Shown: positions 7,955 through 16,634 of the stretch, piece after piece
Layout of the letters: each line of letters begins with the position of its first letter
Position numbering within the stretch: the first letter of the stretch is position 1
Assembly (NCBI RefSeq): GCF_030733425.1
Contig: NZ_JASHIZ010000006.1
Location: 62,001 to 126,000 of the forward strand
Reading direction: 5' to 3'
Source of the DNA: Roseovarius sp. MMSF_3350
GTDB lineage: Bacteria > Pseudomonadota > Alphaproteobacteria > Rhodobacterales > Rhodobacteraceae
Length of the DNA stretch: 64,000 nucleotides
Position numbers and translations under genes: made by a program
Notes under the pieces: model-generated
What the model was told of the DNA's origin: nothing
Seen by the model: the letters and a program-made list of their open reading frames with translations, nothing else
The model's database searches: none

Positions 7955-9397
7955 GTCCTGGTCAGTCGAAGAAAGTTCCCTTTGGTTACAGGGGGCTACC
8001 CGCAGGATATTGGTCGTGCCCGGCACGTTGAACGGCACGCCGGCAGTCACGATCACGAGGTCCTCCTCGGTGGCATAGCCCTGTTTCAGCGCCGCGCGCG
8101 TGGCGTTCTGCACCGCCATCTTGAACCGCGACAGTTCGGGCGTCATCACGCATTCCGTCCCCCAGTTCAGCGTCAGCCGTCGCGCTGTGTTGCGCACGTT
8201 CGTCATGGCGATGATCGGCACGCGCGGCCGCTCCCGCGCGGTCAACAGCGCCGTCGTCCCGCTCTGGGTATAACAGCAGATCGCGGCAACCTGCGTGGTC
8301 TCGGCAATCTCGCGCGCCGCGGCGACGATCCCGTCCGCCACCGTGGTCCGGTCAGCCTTGCGCGAGGCTTCGATGATCTCGGTATAGGTCGGGTCGTCCT
8401 CGACCTCGCGCGCCACGTTGTCCATCGTCTGGACCGCCTCGATGGGGTACTCGCCCGCCGCCGATTCCGCCGACAGCATGATCGCATCCGCCCCTTCGTA
8501 GATCGCGGTGGCCACGTCGCTGACCTCGGCACGGGTCGGCATCGGGCTTGAAATCATTGATTCCAGCATCTGGGTGGCGATGATCACCGGCTTGGCCGCC
8601 GCCCGGCACTTGCGCACCATCCGTTTTTGCAACGGCGGCACGTTCTGCACCGGCAGCTCGACGCCCAGGTCGCCGCGTGCCACCATGATCCCGTCGACCT
8701 CGTTCAGGATGGCGTCGAAATCCGTGACCGCCGAGGGTTTCTCCACCTTCACCATGATCGCCGCCCGTCCGCGGACCAGCGCGCTGGCCTCGATCACGTC
8801 TCGCGCCCGCTGCACGAAACTCAGCGCCAGCCAGTCCACGCCCAACTCGCAGGCAAACTCCAGGTCATCGCGGTCCTTCTCGGTCAGCGCGGCCAGCGGC
8901 AGCACCACGTCGGGCACGTTCACACCCTTGCGGTCGGAAATGGTGCCGCCGGTAATCACCTCGGTTTCGGCAAAGTCAGTGCCGCATTTCGTGACCCGAA
9001 GCCGGATCTTACCGTCGTTCACTAACAGCCGCGCCCCGGGTTTCAACGCCTGGAAAATCTCGGGATGCGGCAGGTTCACCCGGTCGATCGTGCCTTCCGC
9101 CTCGTCAAGGTCCAGCCGGAACGCCGCGCCTTCTTGCAACTCTTCCGAGCCGTTCTTGAACGGCCCCACACGCAACTTCGGCCCCTGCAGGTCAGCCAGG
9201 ATCGCGATCGGGCTGCCCAGGTCTTCCTCGACCTGCCGAATGATCTCGTGCTTGGCGCGGATATCGTCCTGCGTGCCATGGCTCATGTTCAGCCGGAACA
9301 CGTCCGCCCCCGCCTCGTGCAGCGCCCGGATTGTCTCGTAGGTCTCCGATGCCGGGCCCAGCGTGGCCACGATCTTCACGTTGCGATAGCGTCTCAT
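7952..9397 (-). CDS. pyk: pyruvate kinase
   Basis: This 481-residue protein is a complete pyruvate kinase: KIVATLGPAS at the N-terminus, the catalytic region IMVKVEKP with VARGDLGVELP, and the signature DVATAIYEGADAIMLSAES in the middle of the barrel, followed by the C-terminal regulatory domain. It converts phosphoenolpyruvate and ADP to pyruvate and ATP. The ATG follows a purine-rich AAGGTAAGGACAG. A promoter (9451-9478) and a palindromic LacI-type operator (9428-9437) lie upstream, suggesting control by central-carbon status. Confidence 0.97.
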   Translation of the reverse strand: MRRYRNVKIVATLGPASETYETIRALHEAGADVFRLNMSHGTQDDIRAKHEIIRQVEEDLGSPIAILADLQGPKLRVGPFKNGSEELQEGAAFRLDLDEAEGTIDRVNLPHPEIFQALKPGARLLVNDGKIRLRVTKCGTDFAETEVITGGTISDRKGVNVPDVVLPLAALTEKDRDDLEFACELGVDWLALSFVQRARDVIEASALVRGRAAIMVKVEKPSAVTDFDAILNEVDGIMVARGDLGVELPVQNVPPLQKRMVRKCRAAAKPVIIATQMLESMISSPMPTRAEVSDVATAIYEGADAIMLSAESAAGEYPIEAVQTMDNVAREVEDDPTYTEIIEASRKADRTTVADGIVAAAREIAETTQVAAICCYTQSGTTALLTARERPRVPIIAMTNVRNTARRLTLNWGTECVMTPELSRFKMAVQNATRAALKQGYATEEDLVIVTAGVPFNVPGTTNILRVAPCNQRELSSTDQD

Positions 9398-9427
9398 GTC
9401 TGTCCTTACCTTTATGTTCAGCCGGCG

Positions 9428-9437
9428 TTAGCGCTAA
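9428..9437. promoter_or_regulatory. palindrome TTAGCGCTAA, candidate LacI-family (CceR-like) operator
   Basis: A perfect 10-bp palindrome within GTTAGCGCTAAAC lies about 7-16 bp downstream of the expected transcription start of pyk. The CG-centred form is typical of LacI-family operators and, as I recall, resembles the motif of CceR, the central-carbon regulator of Rhodobacter. Confidence 0.45.
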
Positions 9438-9450
9438 ACTTACGCGGGGT

Positions 9451-9478
9451 TTATTACCCAATTCCCATTCCCTGACAA
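9451..9478 (-). promoter_or_regulatory. sigma70-type promoter of pyk
   Basis: On the minus strand TTGTCA (9473-9478) and TAATAA (9451-9456) are separated by 16 bp, about 55 bp upstream of the pyk ATG. Confidence 0.5.
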
Positions 9479-9514
9479 CTGACATAAAAGTGGCGGGCAA
9501 GAGATGACATCAGC

Positions 9515-10285
9515 ATGACATACCACCCGTTTTTCACAGAAGGGACAAATCGTCCCTCCCGATGGCTCGTCACCTGCGACCATGCCGCCAACACCGTTCC
9601 GGCTTTTGTGAACGATGGCTCATTGGGGCTAGATCCCGCCGACATGGCCCGCCACATCGCCTATGATCCGGGCGCCGCAGGGGTGGCCCGGGCACTGGCG
9701 GCAGCGCTTGATGCGCCTTGTATCCTGTCCAACTTCTCCCGCCTCGTGATCGACCCCAATCGGGGCGAGGATGACCCGACCCTCGTGATGAAGCTCTACG
9801 ACGGCACCATCATCCCGGCCAACCGCCATGTCGGCCCGGACGACATCGAGCAGCGGCTGAATCGGCTGTATAGACCCTATCACAGCGAATTGGCCCGCCT
9901 GGCGGCGCGGCAGGAGGGCACCATCATCGTGTCCATCCACTCCTTCACCCGGCAGCTTCAGGGCCGCCCGCCCCGGCCTTGGCATATCGGTGTGCTCTAT
10001 GCCACGGACGAACGTCTCACGCGCCCCTTGATCAACCGGCTCGCAAAGGAGCCCGACATTTGCGTCGGCGCGAACGAGCCATATGGCGGCCACCTGCCCG
10101 GGGACGCAATTGCCCGTCACGGCATCGCCTACCAGCGCCTGAACGCGCTGATCGAGCTGCGAAACGACCTCATCGTCACCAAGGACCAGCAAACCGCCTG
10201 GGCTGCCCGCCTTGCTCCCATGCTGCTCGAGGCCGCAGAACATGCTGGCGCCGGATTAGAGACTGTTTCCCCCCAATCCGGTTGA
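9515..10285 (+). CDS. N-formylglutamate amidohydrolase-family protein
   Basis: This 256-residue protein has the family pattern: VTCDHAANTVP at about 19-29, HIAYDPGA at about 47-54, the FSRLVIDPNR segment at about 74-83, and SIHSF in the middle. The classic member releases formate from N-formylglutamate in histidine degradation, but many homologues outside hut clusters have other roles. No hut genes are nearby, so the substrate is open. It is the first of three plus-strand genes (with the CHMI-like and DUF1244 genes) spaced by about 50 and 21 bp and probably cotranscribed. Confidence 0.78.
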   Translation: MTYHPFFTEGTNRPSRWLVTCDHAANTVPAFVNDGSLGLDPADMARHIAYDPGAAGVARALAAALDAPCILSNFSRLVIDPNRGEDDPTLVMKLYDGTIIPANRHVGPDDIEQRLNRLYRPYHSELARLAARQEGTIIVSIHSFTRQLQGRPPRPWHIGVLYATDERLTRPLINRLAKEPDICVGANEPYGGHLPGDAIARHGIAYQRLNALIELRNDLIVTKDQQTAWAARLAPMLLEAAEHAGAGLETVSPQSG

Positions 10286-10334
10286 TTTTCCCCGAAATCC
10301 ACCGCCACAATCCATCGACAGGACAGGAGACCCC

Positions 10335-10676
10335 GTGCCGCACATCATCATCGAACATTCCCGCGGACTGGAAGACAGCCACGACCTTCAGGCTCTGTGC
10401 GACGACCTGTGGCAGAAATTCGCAAACCATCCCTCCGTCACCAGCCCCGACACCGTCCGCACCCGCACCATCGCCGCCACCGCCTCACGCATCGGGGTCG
10501 AACCGCAAAGCTTCGCCCATGCCACGCTCCTCCTCCTGCCCGGCCGCAGCGACGAGACGCGCGCCGAGCTGGCGCAGATCGTGCTCGACACGCTCGACAG
10601 CCATTTGCCAGACGTCGGCAGCCTGACCGTCCGCTTGGATGACATTCATCAGCCCTATATGAAACGTATGCTCTGA
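10335..10676 (+). CDS. 5-carboxymethyl-2-hydroxymuconate isomerase-like protein
   Basis: This 113-residue protein matches the CHMI family of the tautomerase superfamily. After the start it begins PHIIIEHS, the second-position proline being the likely catalytic base. It has the family's usual length. Enzymes of this type isomerise a muconate semialdehyde in homoprotocatechuate degradation, but no such pathway genes are nearby. The start is a GTG at 10335, which places Pro at position 2 and lies 4 bp after AGGAGA. Confidence 0.75.
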   Translation: MPHIIIEHSRGLEDSHDLQALCDDLWQKFANHPSVTSPDTVRTRTIAATASRIGVEPQSFAHATLLLLPGRSDETRAELAQIVLDTLDSHLPDVGSLTVRLDDIHQPYMKRML

Positions 10677-10697
10677 CCGATAAAGGAGACCCGAAAA

Positions 10698-11012
10698 ATG
10701 GACGACCAGACCCGCATCGAACTCGAGGCCGCCGCGTTCCGCACCCTGCGCGAGCACCTGATGGAAAAGCGCACCGATGTGCAGAACATCGACATGATGA
10801 ACCTCGCCGGCTTTTGCCGCAACTGCCTCAGCCGCTGGTACCAGGAGGCCGCGAACGCGCGCGGTATCGACATGACCAAGGACGAGGCCCGCGAGATCTT
10901 CTACGGCATGACGATGGACGAGTGGAAGGCCAACTACCAGACCGACGCGTCGGACGACAAGAAGCAGGCCTTCGACAAGTCCTTCGCCGAGAATGTCGGA
11001 CCGAAAAGCTGA
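10698..11012 (+). CDS. DUF1244 family protein
   Basis: This 104-residue soluble, mostly helical protein matches DUF1244: RTLREHLMEK, then VQNIDMMNLAGFCRNCLSRWY with two cysteines, then an acidic C-terminal half containing GMTMDEWKA. Its biochemical role is unknown. The CRNC pair might bind metal (inference). A very good ribosome binding site (AAAGGAG) lies before the ATG, 21 bp after the CHMI-like stop. Confidence 0.85.
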   Translation: MDDQTRIELEAAAFRTLREHLMEKRTDVQNIDMMNLAGFCRNCLSRWYQEAANARGIDMTKDEAREIFYGMTMDEWKANYQTDASDDKKQAFDKSFAENVGPKS

Positions 11013-11101
11013 CGGCGCGGGATGGCGTAAAACCCACATGAGGCCGCCCGTGCAGGCTGACGAGCGCGCGCCCTGTTGACCCGGCCAAACCAGGAAACTC
11101 G

Positions 11102-11142
11102 CACCGACGTCATACCACTCAAATACCGACGCGATACCGACG
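11102..11142. repeat. ATACCGACG-type intergenic repeat, copy A
   Basis: A 40-bp sequence with direct ACCGACG units (CACCGACG..CATACCAC..AATACCGACG.GATACCGAC) lies between the convergent ends of the DUF1244 and aminotransferase genes. It matches an inverted copy at 46658-46698 at 35 of 40 positions, and all five differences are transitions. Confidence 0.65.
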
Positions 11143-11185
11143 TCGCGTTTTCCGCAGAATCGGACCGCGTTAACCTTCGATTCGC

Positions 11186-12049
11186 TCAGACCGCGACTTT
11201 CCGGCTTTCCTCGATGTAGATTTCCCGCAGCCGCGTCGCGACCGCACCCGGCGTTCCGTCGCCCAGACGGGTCCCGTCGATCTCGACCACCGGCATCACG
11301 AAGGCGCTGGCCGACGTCACGAACGCCTCATCCGCTTCTCTGGCCTCCTCGACGCTGAAATTCCGTTCTTCCACCTGCATTTGCGCCTCTTCGGCAAAGC
11401 GCAGTACGGCGGCGCGGGTGATCCCGTGCAGGATGTCGTTCGACAGCGCCCGGGTGATGATCTTGCCGTCCTTGACGATATAGGCGTTGTTCGACGTGCC
11501 CTCTGTCACGAACCCGTCCTGCACCATCCAGGCATCATCGCAGCCCGCTTTCTTGGCCATCATCTTGCCCATCGACGGATACAGCAACTGAGTTGTCTTG
11601 ATGTCGCGACGGCCCCAGCGCATATCCTCTATGCTGATGATTTTGATACCTGTTTTGGCCGCCGGCCGGTTCGCGAGGTCCGGCATCGACTGGGTGAACA
11701 GCACCACGGTCGGCGGCGTGTCCGGATCCGGGAAAACGAAATCCCGGTCCCCCGGCGCGCCCCGCGTGACTTGCAAGTAGACAAGGCCATCCTCGATTTC
11801 GTTCACCCGCACCAGTTCGCGGTGGATCTCCAGCAAGTCGCCCATCACCACCGGGTGCGGCATGTCCAGCTCGTTAAGCGACCGTTCCAGCCGGCGATTG
11901 TGCCCTTCGAAATCGATCAGCTTGCCGCCCAGCACGCTGGTCACCTCGTACACCCCGTCCCCCATCAGGAACGCCCTGTCAAAGATCGAGATTTTCGCTT
12001 CGGTCTCAGGCAGGTACTCGCCATTCACATACACGGTCCGCATCGTCAT
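11186..12049 (-). CDS. class IV aminotransferase, probable D-amino-acid transaminase
   Basis: This PLP-fold-type-IV protein of about 287 residues contains the lysine motif RRDIKTTQLLYP (catalytic Lys near 145), the EGTSNNA loop at about 177-183, and the C-terminal FVTSASAFVMPV. The pattern fits D-alanine (D-amino-acid) aminotransferases more than branched-chain ones. It would exchange amino groups between D-amino acids and 2-oxo acids, giving D-glutamate. The start could be 12049 (ATGA overlap with the dgcA stop, chosen here), 12043 or 12055. It forms an operon with dgcA and dgcN, which fits a D-amino-acid role. Confidence 0.8.
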   Translation of the reverse strand: MTMRTVYVNGEYLPETEAKISIFDRAFLMGDGVYEVTSVLGGKLIDFEGHNRRLERSLNELDMPHPVVMGDLLEIHRELVRVNEIEDGLVYLQVTRGAPGDRDFVFPDPDTPPTVVLFTQSMPDLANRPAAKTGIKIISIEDMRWGRRDIKTTQLLYPSMGKMMAKKAGCDDAWMVQDGFVTEGTSNNAYIVKDGKIITRALSNDILHGITRAAVLRFAEEAQMQVEERNFSVEEAREADEAFVTSASAFVMPVVEIDGTRLGDGTPGAVATRLREIYIEESRKVAV

Positions 12050-13011
12050 CCCCATAGCTTTGCGGTGGGCGGATGCACCCTGGCCGCGTCGAAAATCAAA
12101 GGTTCGTCCCGGTCTTCCGCCAACAACAGCGGCCCGTCAAGGTCGGTCACCGTCGCACCCTGCGCCACCAGAACCGCGGGCGCCATCGCCAGGCTCGACC
12201 CGATCATGCAACCCACCATCACGTCATACCCTTCGGCCAGAGCAGCCTCGCGCAGCGCCAGTGCCTCGGTCAACCCGCCGGTCTTGTCCAACTTGATGTT
12301 CACCATGTCGTACTTGCCCTTCAGATTGGGCAGGCTGGCACGGTCGTGACAACTCTCATCCGCGCAAACCGGCACAGGCCGCTCCACGCCCAGCAGCGCT
12401 TCATCCTCCGCCGCCGGCAAGGGCTGTTCCACCAGTGCCACGCCCAAGCGTACCAGATGCGGCGCAAGGTCGGCATAGACCTCGGCACTCCAGCCTTCAT
12501 TGGCGTCGACGATAATCTTGGCACCGGGCGCGCCCACGCGCACCGCCTCCAGACGCGGCATGTCATCGGGCGTGCCCAGCTTGATCTTCAATATCGGGCG
12601 ATGCGCATTCTTCGCAGCCTGCTCCTGCATCTTTTCGGGGTCGTCCAGCGATAGCGTATAGGCCGTGATCTCGGGCCCCGGCGCAGGCAATCCGGCCAGG
12701 TCCCACACCCGCGTTCCGGCCTGTTTCGCCTGCAAATCCCACAGCGCGCAATCCACCGCGTTCCGCGCCGCACCCGCCGGTAACAAATCGTAAAGCTTTT
12801 CGCGGGAAACTTCCTCGGGCAGGCTCTCGATCTGCGCCGTCACGCTGTCCAGCGTCTCGTCATACCGCGCATAGGGCACGCATTCGCCCCACCCGGTGAC
12901 GCCGTTTTGGGTCACGCGCACGGTCAGAACCTTCGCTTCGGTGCGCGAGCCCCGGCTGATGGTGAACACCTGCGCCAGCCGGAAGACATCGCGCGTCACG
13001 GAAATATGCAT
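12046..13011 (-). CDS. dgcA: N-acetyl-D-glutamate racemase / dipeptide epimerase family
   Basis: This 321-residue protein belongs to the enolase superfamily, muconate lactonizing subgroup. It shows LKIKLG (catalytic Lys of the KxK type at about 150), IIVDANEGW (metal Asp), EQPLPAAEDE (metal Glu), CADESCHDR (metal Asp-Glu), and NIKLDKTGG with the second catalytic Lys. Homologues are called L-Ala-D/L-Glu epimerase. The adjacent DgcN (DUF1611) gene points to DgcA, which racemises N-acetyl-D-glutamate in the DgcN-DgcA D-glutamate pathway. The start is the ATG at 13009-13011 (MHISVTRD); a longer frame would translate the composite repeat. It overlaps the transaminase start and begins 78 bp after dgcN. 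Confidence 0.85.
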   Translation of the reverse strand: MHISVTRDVFRLAQVFTISRGSRTEAKVLTVRVTQNGVTGWGECVPYARYDETLDSVTAQIESLPEEVSREKLYDLLPAGAARNAVDCALWDLQAKQAGTRVWDLAGLPAPGPEITAYTLSLDDPEKMQEQAAKNAHRPILKIKLGTPDDMPRLEAVRVGAPGAKIIVDANEGWSAEVYADLAPHLVRLGVALVEQPLPAAEDEALLGVERPVPVCADESCHDRASLPNLKGKYDMVNIKLDKTGGLTEALALREAALAEGYDVMVGCMIGSSLAMAPAVLVAQGATVTDLDGPLLLAEDRDEPLIFDAARVHPPTAKLWG

Positions 13012-13021
13012 GAATCCGGGC

Positions 13022-13064
13022 CCTTCCTCTGGCCAGAAATATCCCCGCCGGAGGCATCCGTCAG
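13022..13064 (-). repeat. composite gene-boundary repeat, copy 2 (diverged)
   Basis: On the minus strand the core CGGGGATATTTCTGGCCAG followed by AGGAAGGG lies 10 bp before the dgcA ATG and 25 bp after the dgcN stop. A weaker hairpin (GGCGTC/GATGCC, one G-U pair, about 13054-13070) precedes the core, as in the other copies. Confidence 0.55.
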
Positions 13065-13088
13065 ACGCCACCAGCCAGGACGGTTGGA

Positions 13089-14090
13089 TCAGAAAGCTTC
13101 CAGCGCGTCCACCAGCTTGGCCGCGCCAAAGCGATACGGGTCCGTCGCGGGCAGGCCCATCTCGTCCTCGACCTGGGACAGGTACGCCTTGGCGTCATCC
13201 TCGCTCATGTGCTGGGTGTTCACCGAAATGCCGACAACGCGACACTCCGTATTGGCGATCTGCGCCAGCGGCAGCGCGGTGTCCCGCAGCGTCTGAAGGC
13301 TGGGCAGGCTGTAATCCGGCAGGCCCCGCATATGCGTGCGCGTCGGCTCGTGGCACAGAATCAGCGCATCGGGCTGACCGCCGTGGATCAAGGCCATCGT
13401 TACCCCGGAATAGGACACGTGAAACAGGCTCCCCTGCCCCTCGATCAGGTCCCAGTGATCGTCGTCATTGTCCGGCGTCAGGTACTCGATCGACCCGGCC
13501 ATGAAATCGGCGATCACCGCGTCCAGCGGCACGCCGTCGCCCGTGATCAGGATACCCGTCTGCCCGGTGGCGCGGAACGTGGCCTTCATGCCGCGCTCCT
13601 GCATGTCCCGCTCCATCGCCATCGCCGTGTACATCTTGCCGACCGAACAATCGGTGCCGACGGCAAGACAACGTTTGCCGCTGCGTTTCTTACCATCCGC
13701 GATCGGATAGCGCACCGAGGGCACCCGCACGTCTTGCAGCGTGCGGCCATGCGCCTCAGCCGCTGCCACAAGGTCCTCCTCGTGCTTCAGCAAGTTGTGC
13801 AGGCCCGACGCGATGTCATAGCCCATGGCAAGCGCCTCCAGCAGCACTTCCTTCCATTTCTCCGAGATCACGCCGCCCCGGTTCGCCACGCCGATCACCA
13901 GCGTCTTGGCCCCCGCCTCGCGCGCCTCAGCCAGCGTCATGTCTGTCAGGCCAAGGTCGGCACCGCATCCCTGCAGCCTTATCTGCCCCAGTGCGTATTC
14001 CGGTCGCCAGTCCCGAATGCCGATGGCCACCTTGGCCGCCAGCATGTCAGGCGCATCACCGAGAAAAAGCAGGTATGGGGTCTCGATCAT
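13089..14090 (-). CDS. dgcN: D-glutamate N-acetyltransferase (DUF1611 family)
   Basis: This 333-residue protein is a full DUF1611 member with a P-loop-like core: GTDCSVGKMYTA in the middle (about 150-161), then ATGQTGILI, WDLIEGQGSL and LCHEPTR. In published work on marine bacteria, DgcN acetylates D-glutamate using acetyl-CoA, and DgcA converts the product to N-acetyl-L-glutamate. Together they let cells grow on D-glutamate. The ATG at 14088-14090 has AAAGGA upstream and is preferred over an in-frame start 33 bp earlier. It is first in the dgcN-dgcA-transaminase operon. Confidence 0.85.
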   Translation of the reverse strand: MIETPYLLFLGDAPDMLAAKVAIGIRDWRPEYALGQIRLQGCGADLGLTDMTLAEAREAGAKTLVIGVANRGGVISEKWKEVLLEALAMGYDIASGLHNLLKHEEDLVAAAEAHGRTLQDVRVPSVRYPIADGKKRSGKRCLAVGTDCSVGKMYTAMAMERDMQERGMKATFRATGQTGILITGDGVPLDAVIADFMAGSIEYLTPDNDDDHWDLIEGQGSLFHVSYSGVTMALIHGGQPDALILCHEPTRTHMRGLPDYSLPSLQTLRDTALPLAQIANTECRVVGISVNTQHMSEDDAKAYLSQVEDEMGLPATDPYRFGAAKLVDALEAF

Positions 14091-14194
14091 CTCGCAATCC
14101 TTTCCGGAATCAGGTTTGCACAATCGTGCGCTGAATGGCGTTGCATGTCATACCAAATTGGCCACCAATAACGATAGCGCGGAAAGATTCTCTG

Positions 14195-15481
14195 TCATCC
14201 TGCGAAATTTTTAGCAGATTCTTGCGCCGCCACTCCGGTCCCTTCCGCGCGCTCCTCCATTTCTTCCGACAGCGCCTCGGCTTGCAACAGCCCGGGCTGC
14301 GGCACACCGAGAACGCCCATGGCCTGCACCGTTCCCGTTTCGTCCGGCGGCTCGGAAGTGACACGCCGTGCGACGGCAATGCCGGCCACCACAAGGCTTG
14401 TCGCGCAGATGAAGGCCTGCAGCCCCCTCCCGTCCAGCATCGAAACAAGGTTGGGCCCCAGCAACATCCCGCCGAACTGTCCCAGTTGCAGCAGGAAGGC
14501 CATGGTGCCGCTGGCCGCCACGATCTGGCCGGGGCTGAGGTGGTCGTTGGCGTGGGCCGCCAGTACGGAATAGACGGGCAAGGACACCGCCGCGATGATC
14601 GAGAACCCCAGAACCAGCCGCGAAGGCGACGTATCCACTATCATCCAGAACGCCGCCGCGCCCGACAACAGCGCCAGCCCCATCACCACGAACCGTCGAT
14701 CCACATGGTCGGCGACCCAGCCCACGGGGTACTGCACCACCGCCGCCGCGATCATGGCCACAACCAGCGCCCCCGACGCCTGCGCCTCGGAGAACCCGCT
14801 GCGCAGGGCGTAGAGCGGCAACGCGATAAACCACGAGACGACGCCCGCTCCCATGATCACGATGCCCAGCACCGCCATCGGCGACACACGATAGAGACGT
14901 GCCACCGGCATCCGCTCGGGCGCGGTGTAGTCGGGCGCGCGGTTGTTCGACAAGAGCAGAGGTACGATCCCCACCGACAACAGGATCGAGGCCAGCCCGA
15001 ACAACATGTTGCCCGTCGGGTCCGGCAGGCCAACCATCGCGGTGCCCAACGCCGGCCCTGCAGTCTGAATGATGAAATAGACTGAAAGGATCTGCGCCCG
15101 TAGCCGGTTCTCGGCCTTGGCGTTCAGCCAGCTTTCGGTAATCACGTAAAGCCCCGGAAAACAGAACCCCGCCAACAGCCGCATGACGCTCCAGCTGACC
15201 GGGTCGCTGGTCAGCAAATGCGCGATCGCCGCCACCGAGACCATCGACGCCAGTGCCGAGAAGACTCGAATATGCCCTACCTTCTCGATCAGCCTTGGCG
15301 TGAGGACCGTCCCGGCCAGGGCTCCCAAAGGATAGCAAGCCTGCATCAGCGCGATGGAGAAGTCGGAAAACCCGATTGCGGCGCCACGGATCGTCAGCAG
15401 TGTCACCAACAACCCGTTGGCCACCATCAACATCATCATGCCCAGGAAAAGGGCCCAGTTTTCAAGAAGTGCGCGTCTCAT
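14195..15481 (-). CDS. MFS transporter
   Basis: This 428-residue protein has twelve hydrophobic segments. MFS features include PLGALAGTVLTPRLIEKVGH (loop 2-3 region), RLLAGFCFPGLYVITESWLN (segment 4-5) and WVADHVDRR in the second half. It resembles the YcaD-like group of transporters with unknown substrate. The C-terminus carries a roughly 30-residue acidic tail. It lies 104 bp upstream of dgcN on the same strand, so it may supply substrate to the D-glutamate enzymes (inference). The ATG at 15481 is preferred over an upstream GTG. Confidence 0.8.
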   Translation of the reverse strand: MRRALLENWALFLGMMMLMVANGLLVTLLTIRGAAIGFSDFSIALMQACYPLGALAGTVLTPRLIEKVGHIRVFSALASMVSVAAIAHLLTSDPVSWSVMRLLAGFCFPGLYVITESWLNAKAENRLRAQILSVYFIIQTAGPALGTAMVGLPDPTGNMLFGLASILLSVGIVPLLLSNNRAPDYTAPERMPVARLYRVSPMAVLGIVIMGAGVVSWFIALPLYALRSGFSEAQASGALVVAMIAAAVVQYPVGWVADHVDRRFVVMGLALLSGAAAFWMIVDTSPSRLVLGFSIIAAVSLPVYSVLAAHANDHLSPGQIVAASGTMAFLLQLGQFGGMLLGPNLVSMLDGRGLQAFICATSLVVAGIAVARRVTSEPPDETGTVQAMGVLGVPQPGLLQAEALSEEMEERAEGTGVAAQESAKNFAG

Positions 15482-15625
15482 GCGGCCCACGGTAGCAGCC
15501 GCGTCGCTGCACGAACGCGCGTTTGCGACGCATGCAGGTCGTTGTCATCTGCTTGCCATTGCCCGCGCAATTTTATAGCTGGTCTGCGACGTGGATTCGC
15601 AACAATCTGACCAAAGGATCACAAT

Positions 15626-16582
15626 ATGAGTTTCCGCCCGCAACCCCCCGCGCCCGCGCGGCCCAACCGTTGCCAACTCTTTGGCCCGGCCTCCAATACC
15701 AGCCTGTTCGAGAAGATGGCCGCCTCTAAGGCTGACGTCATCAACCTCGATCTCGAAGATGCCGTGGCGCCGTCGGACAAGGACCAGGCGCGAAAGAACG
15801 CCATCGAGGCGATCAACGACATCGACTGGGGCAAAAAGACCCTCAGCGTACGCATCAACGGCCTTGATACCCAGTACTGGTACCGTGACGTGGTCGACCT
15901 GCTGGAACAGACCAACGGCCGTCTCGACATGATCATGATCCCCAAGGCGGGCTCGGGTGATGACATCTACGCTGTCGACGCGCTGGTCAGTTCCATCGAG
16001 CTTGCCAAGGGTCACAAGAAACGCATCGCGTTCGAATGCATCATCGAAACCGCGATGGGCATCTGCCATGTCGAGGATATCGCGCAAGGCAGCCCCCGGA
16101 TGGAGGCGATGAGCCTCGGCGCCGCCGATTTCGCCGCCTACATGGGCATGCAGACCACCGGCATCGGAGGCACGCAGGAAAACTACTACATGCACCGCAA
16201 GGGCGAGAACTACTGGGTCGATCCGTGGCACTGGGCCACAGCCAAAATCGTCGCCTGCTGCCGCACCCATGGCCTGTTGCCGGTCGACGGCCCGTTTGGC
16301 GATTTCTCTGACCCCGAAGGCTTTCGCGCGCAGGCGCTGCGCGTGCTGACGCAAGGCATGGTCGGGAAATGGGCGATCCACCCCAGCCAGGTCGAGGCCT
16401 GCAACGAGATTTTCACGCCGACCGAGGAAGCCGTGACGGAGGCGCGCGAGATCCTTGAAGCGATGGAAGAAGCCAAGAAAAAGGGCCTGGGCGCGACCAC
16501 CTACAAGGGCCGTTTGATCGACATCGCCTCGATCAAGCAAGCCGAGGTCATCGTCAAATCGGCGGAAATGATCGAAGACTGA
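15626..16582 (+). CDS. mcl1: L-malyl-CoA/beta-methylmalyl-CoA lyase
   Basis: This 318-residue protein belongs to the CitE-like HpcH/HpaI superfamily. Motifs include RPNRCQLFGP at about 12-21, DLEDAVAP at 42-49 (metal/CoA region), the EC-IIET segment, and KWAIHPSQVE near the C-terminus. Sequence and length match Mcl1 of Rhodobacter, which cleaves (2R,3S)-beta-methylmalyl-CoA and L-malyl-CoA to glyoxylate plus propionyl- or acetyl-CoA in the ethylmalonyl-CoA pathway. An AAAGGA ribosome binding site precedes the ATG. It is monocistronic, with a strong terminator after it, and divergent from the MFS gene. Confidence 0.92.
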   Translation: MSFRPQPPAPARPNRCQLFGPASNTSLFEKMAASKADVINLDLEDAVAPSDKDQARKNAIEAINDIDWGKKTLSVRINGLDTQYWYRDVVDLLEQTNGRLDMIMIPKAGSGDDIYAVDALVSSIELAKGHKKRIAFECIIETAMGICHVEDIAQGSPRMEAMSLGAADFAAYMGMQTTGIGGTQENYYMHRKGENYWVDPWHWATAKIVACCRTHGLLPVDGPFGDFSDPEGFRAQALRVLTQGMVGKWAIHPSQVEACNEIFTPTEEAVTEAREILEAMEEAKKKGLGATTYKGRLIDIASIKQAEVIVKSAEMIED

Positions 16583-16602
16583 ACCGGGGCCGCTTGGCAC
16601 GG

Positions 16603-16634
16603 AACGGCCCCCGGCGCGTCTGGGGGCCGTTTTC
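16603..16634 (+). terminator. Rho-independent terminator of mcl1
   Basis: A perfect 10-bp stem (AACGGCCCCC / GGGGGCCGTT) with a 9-nt loop runs into TTTTC, 20 bp after the mcl1 stop. Confidence 0.88.
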
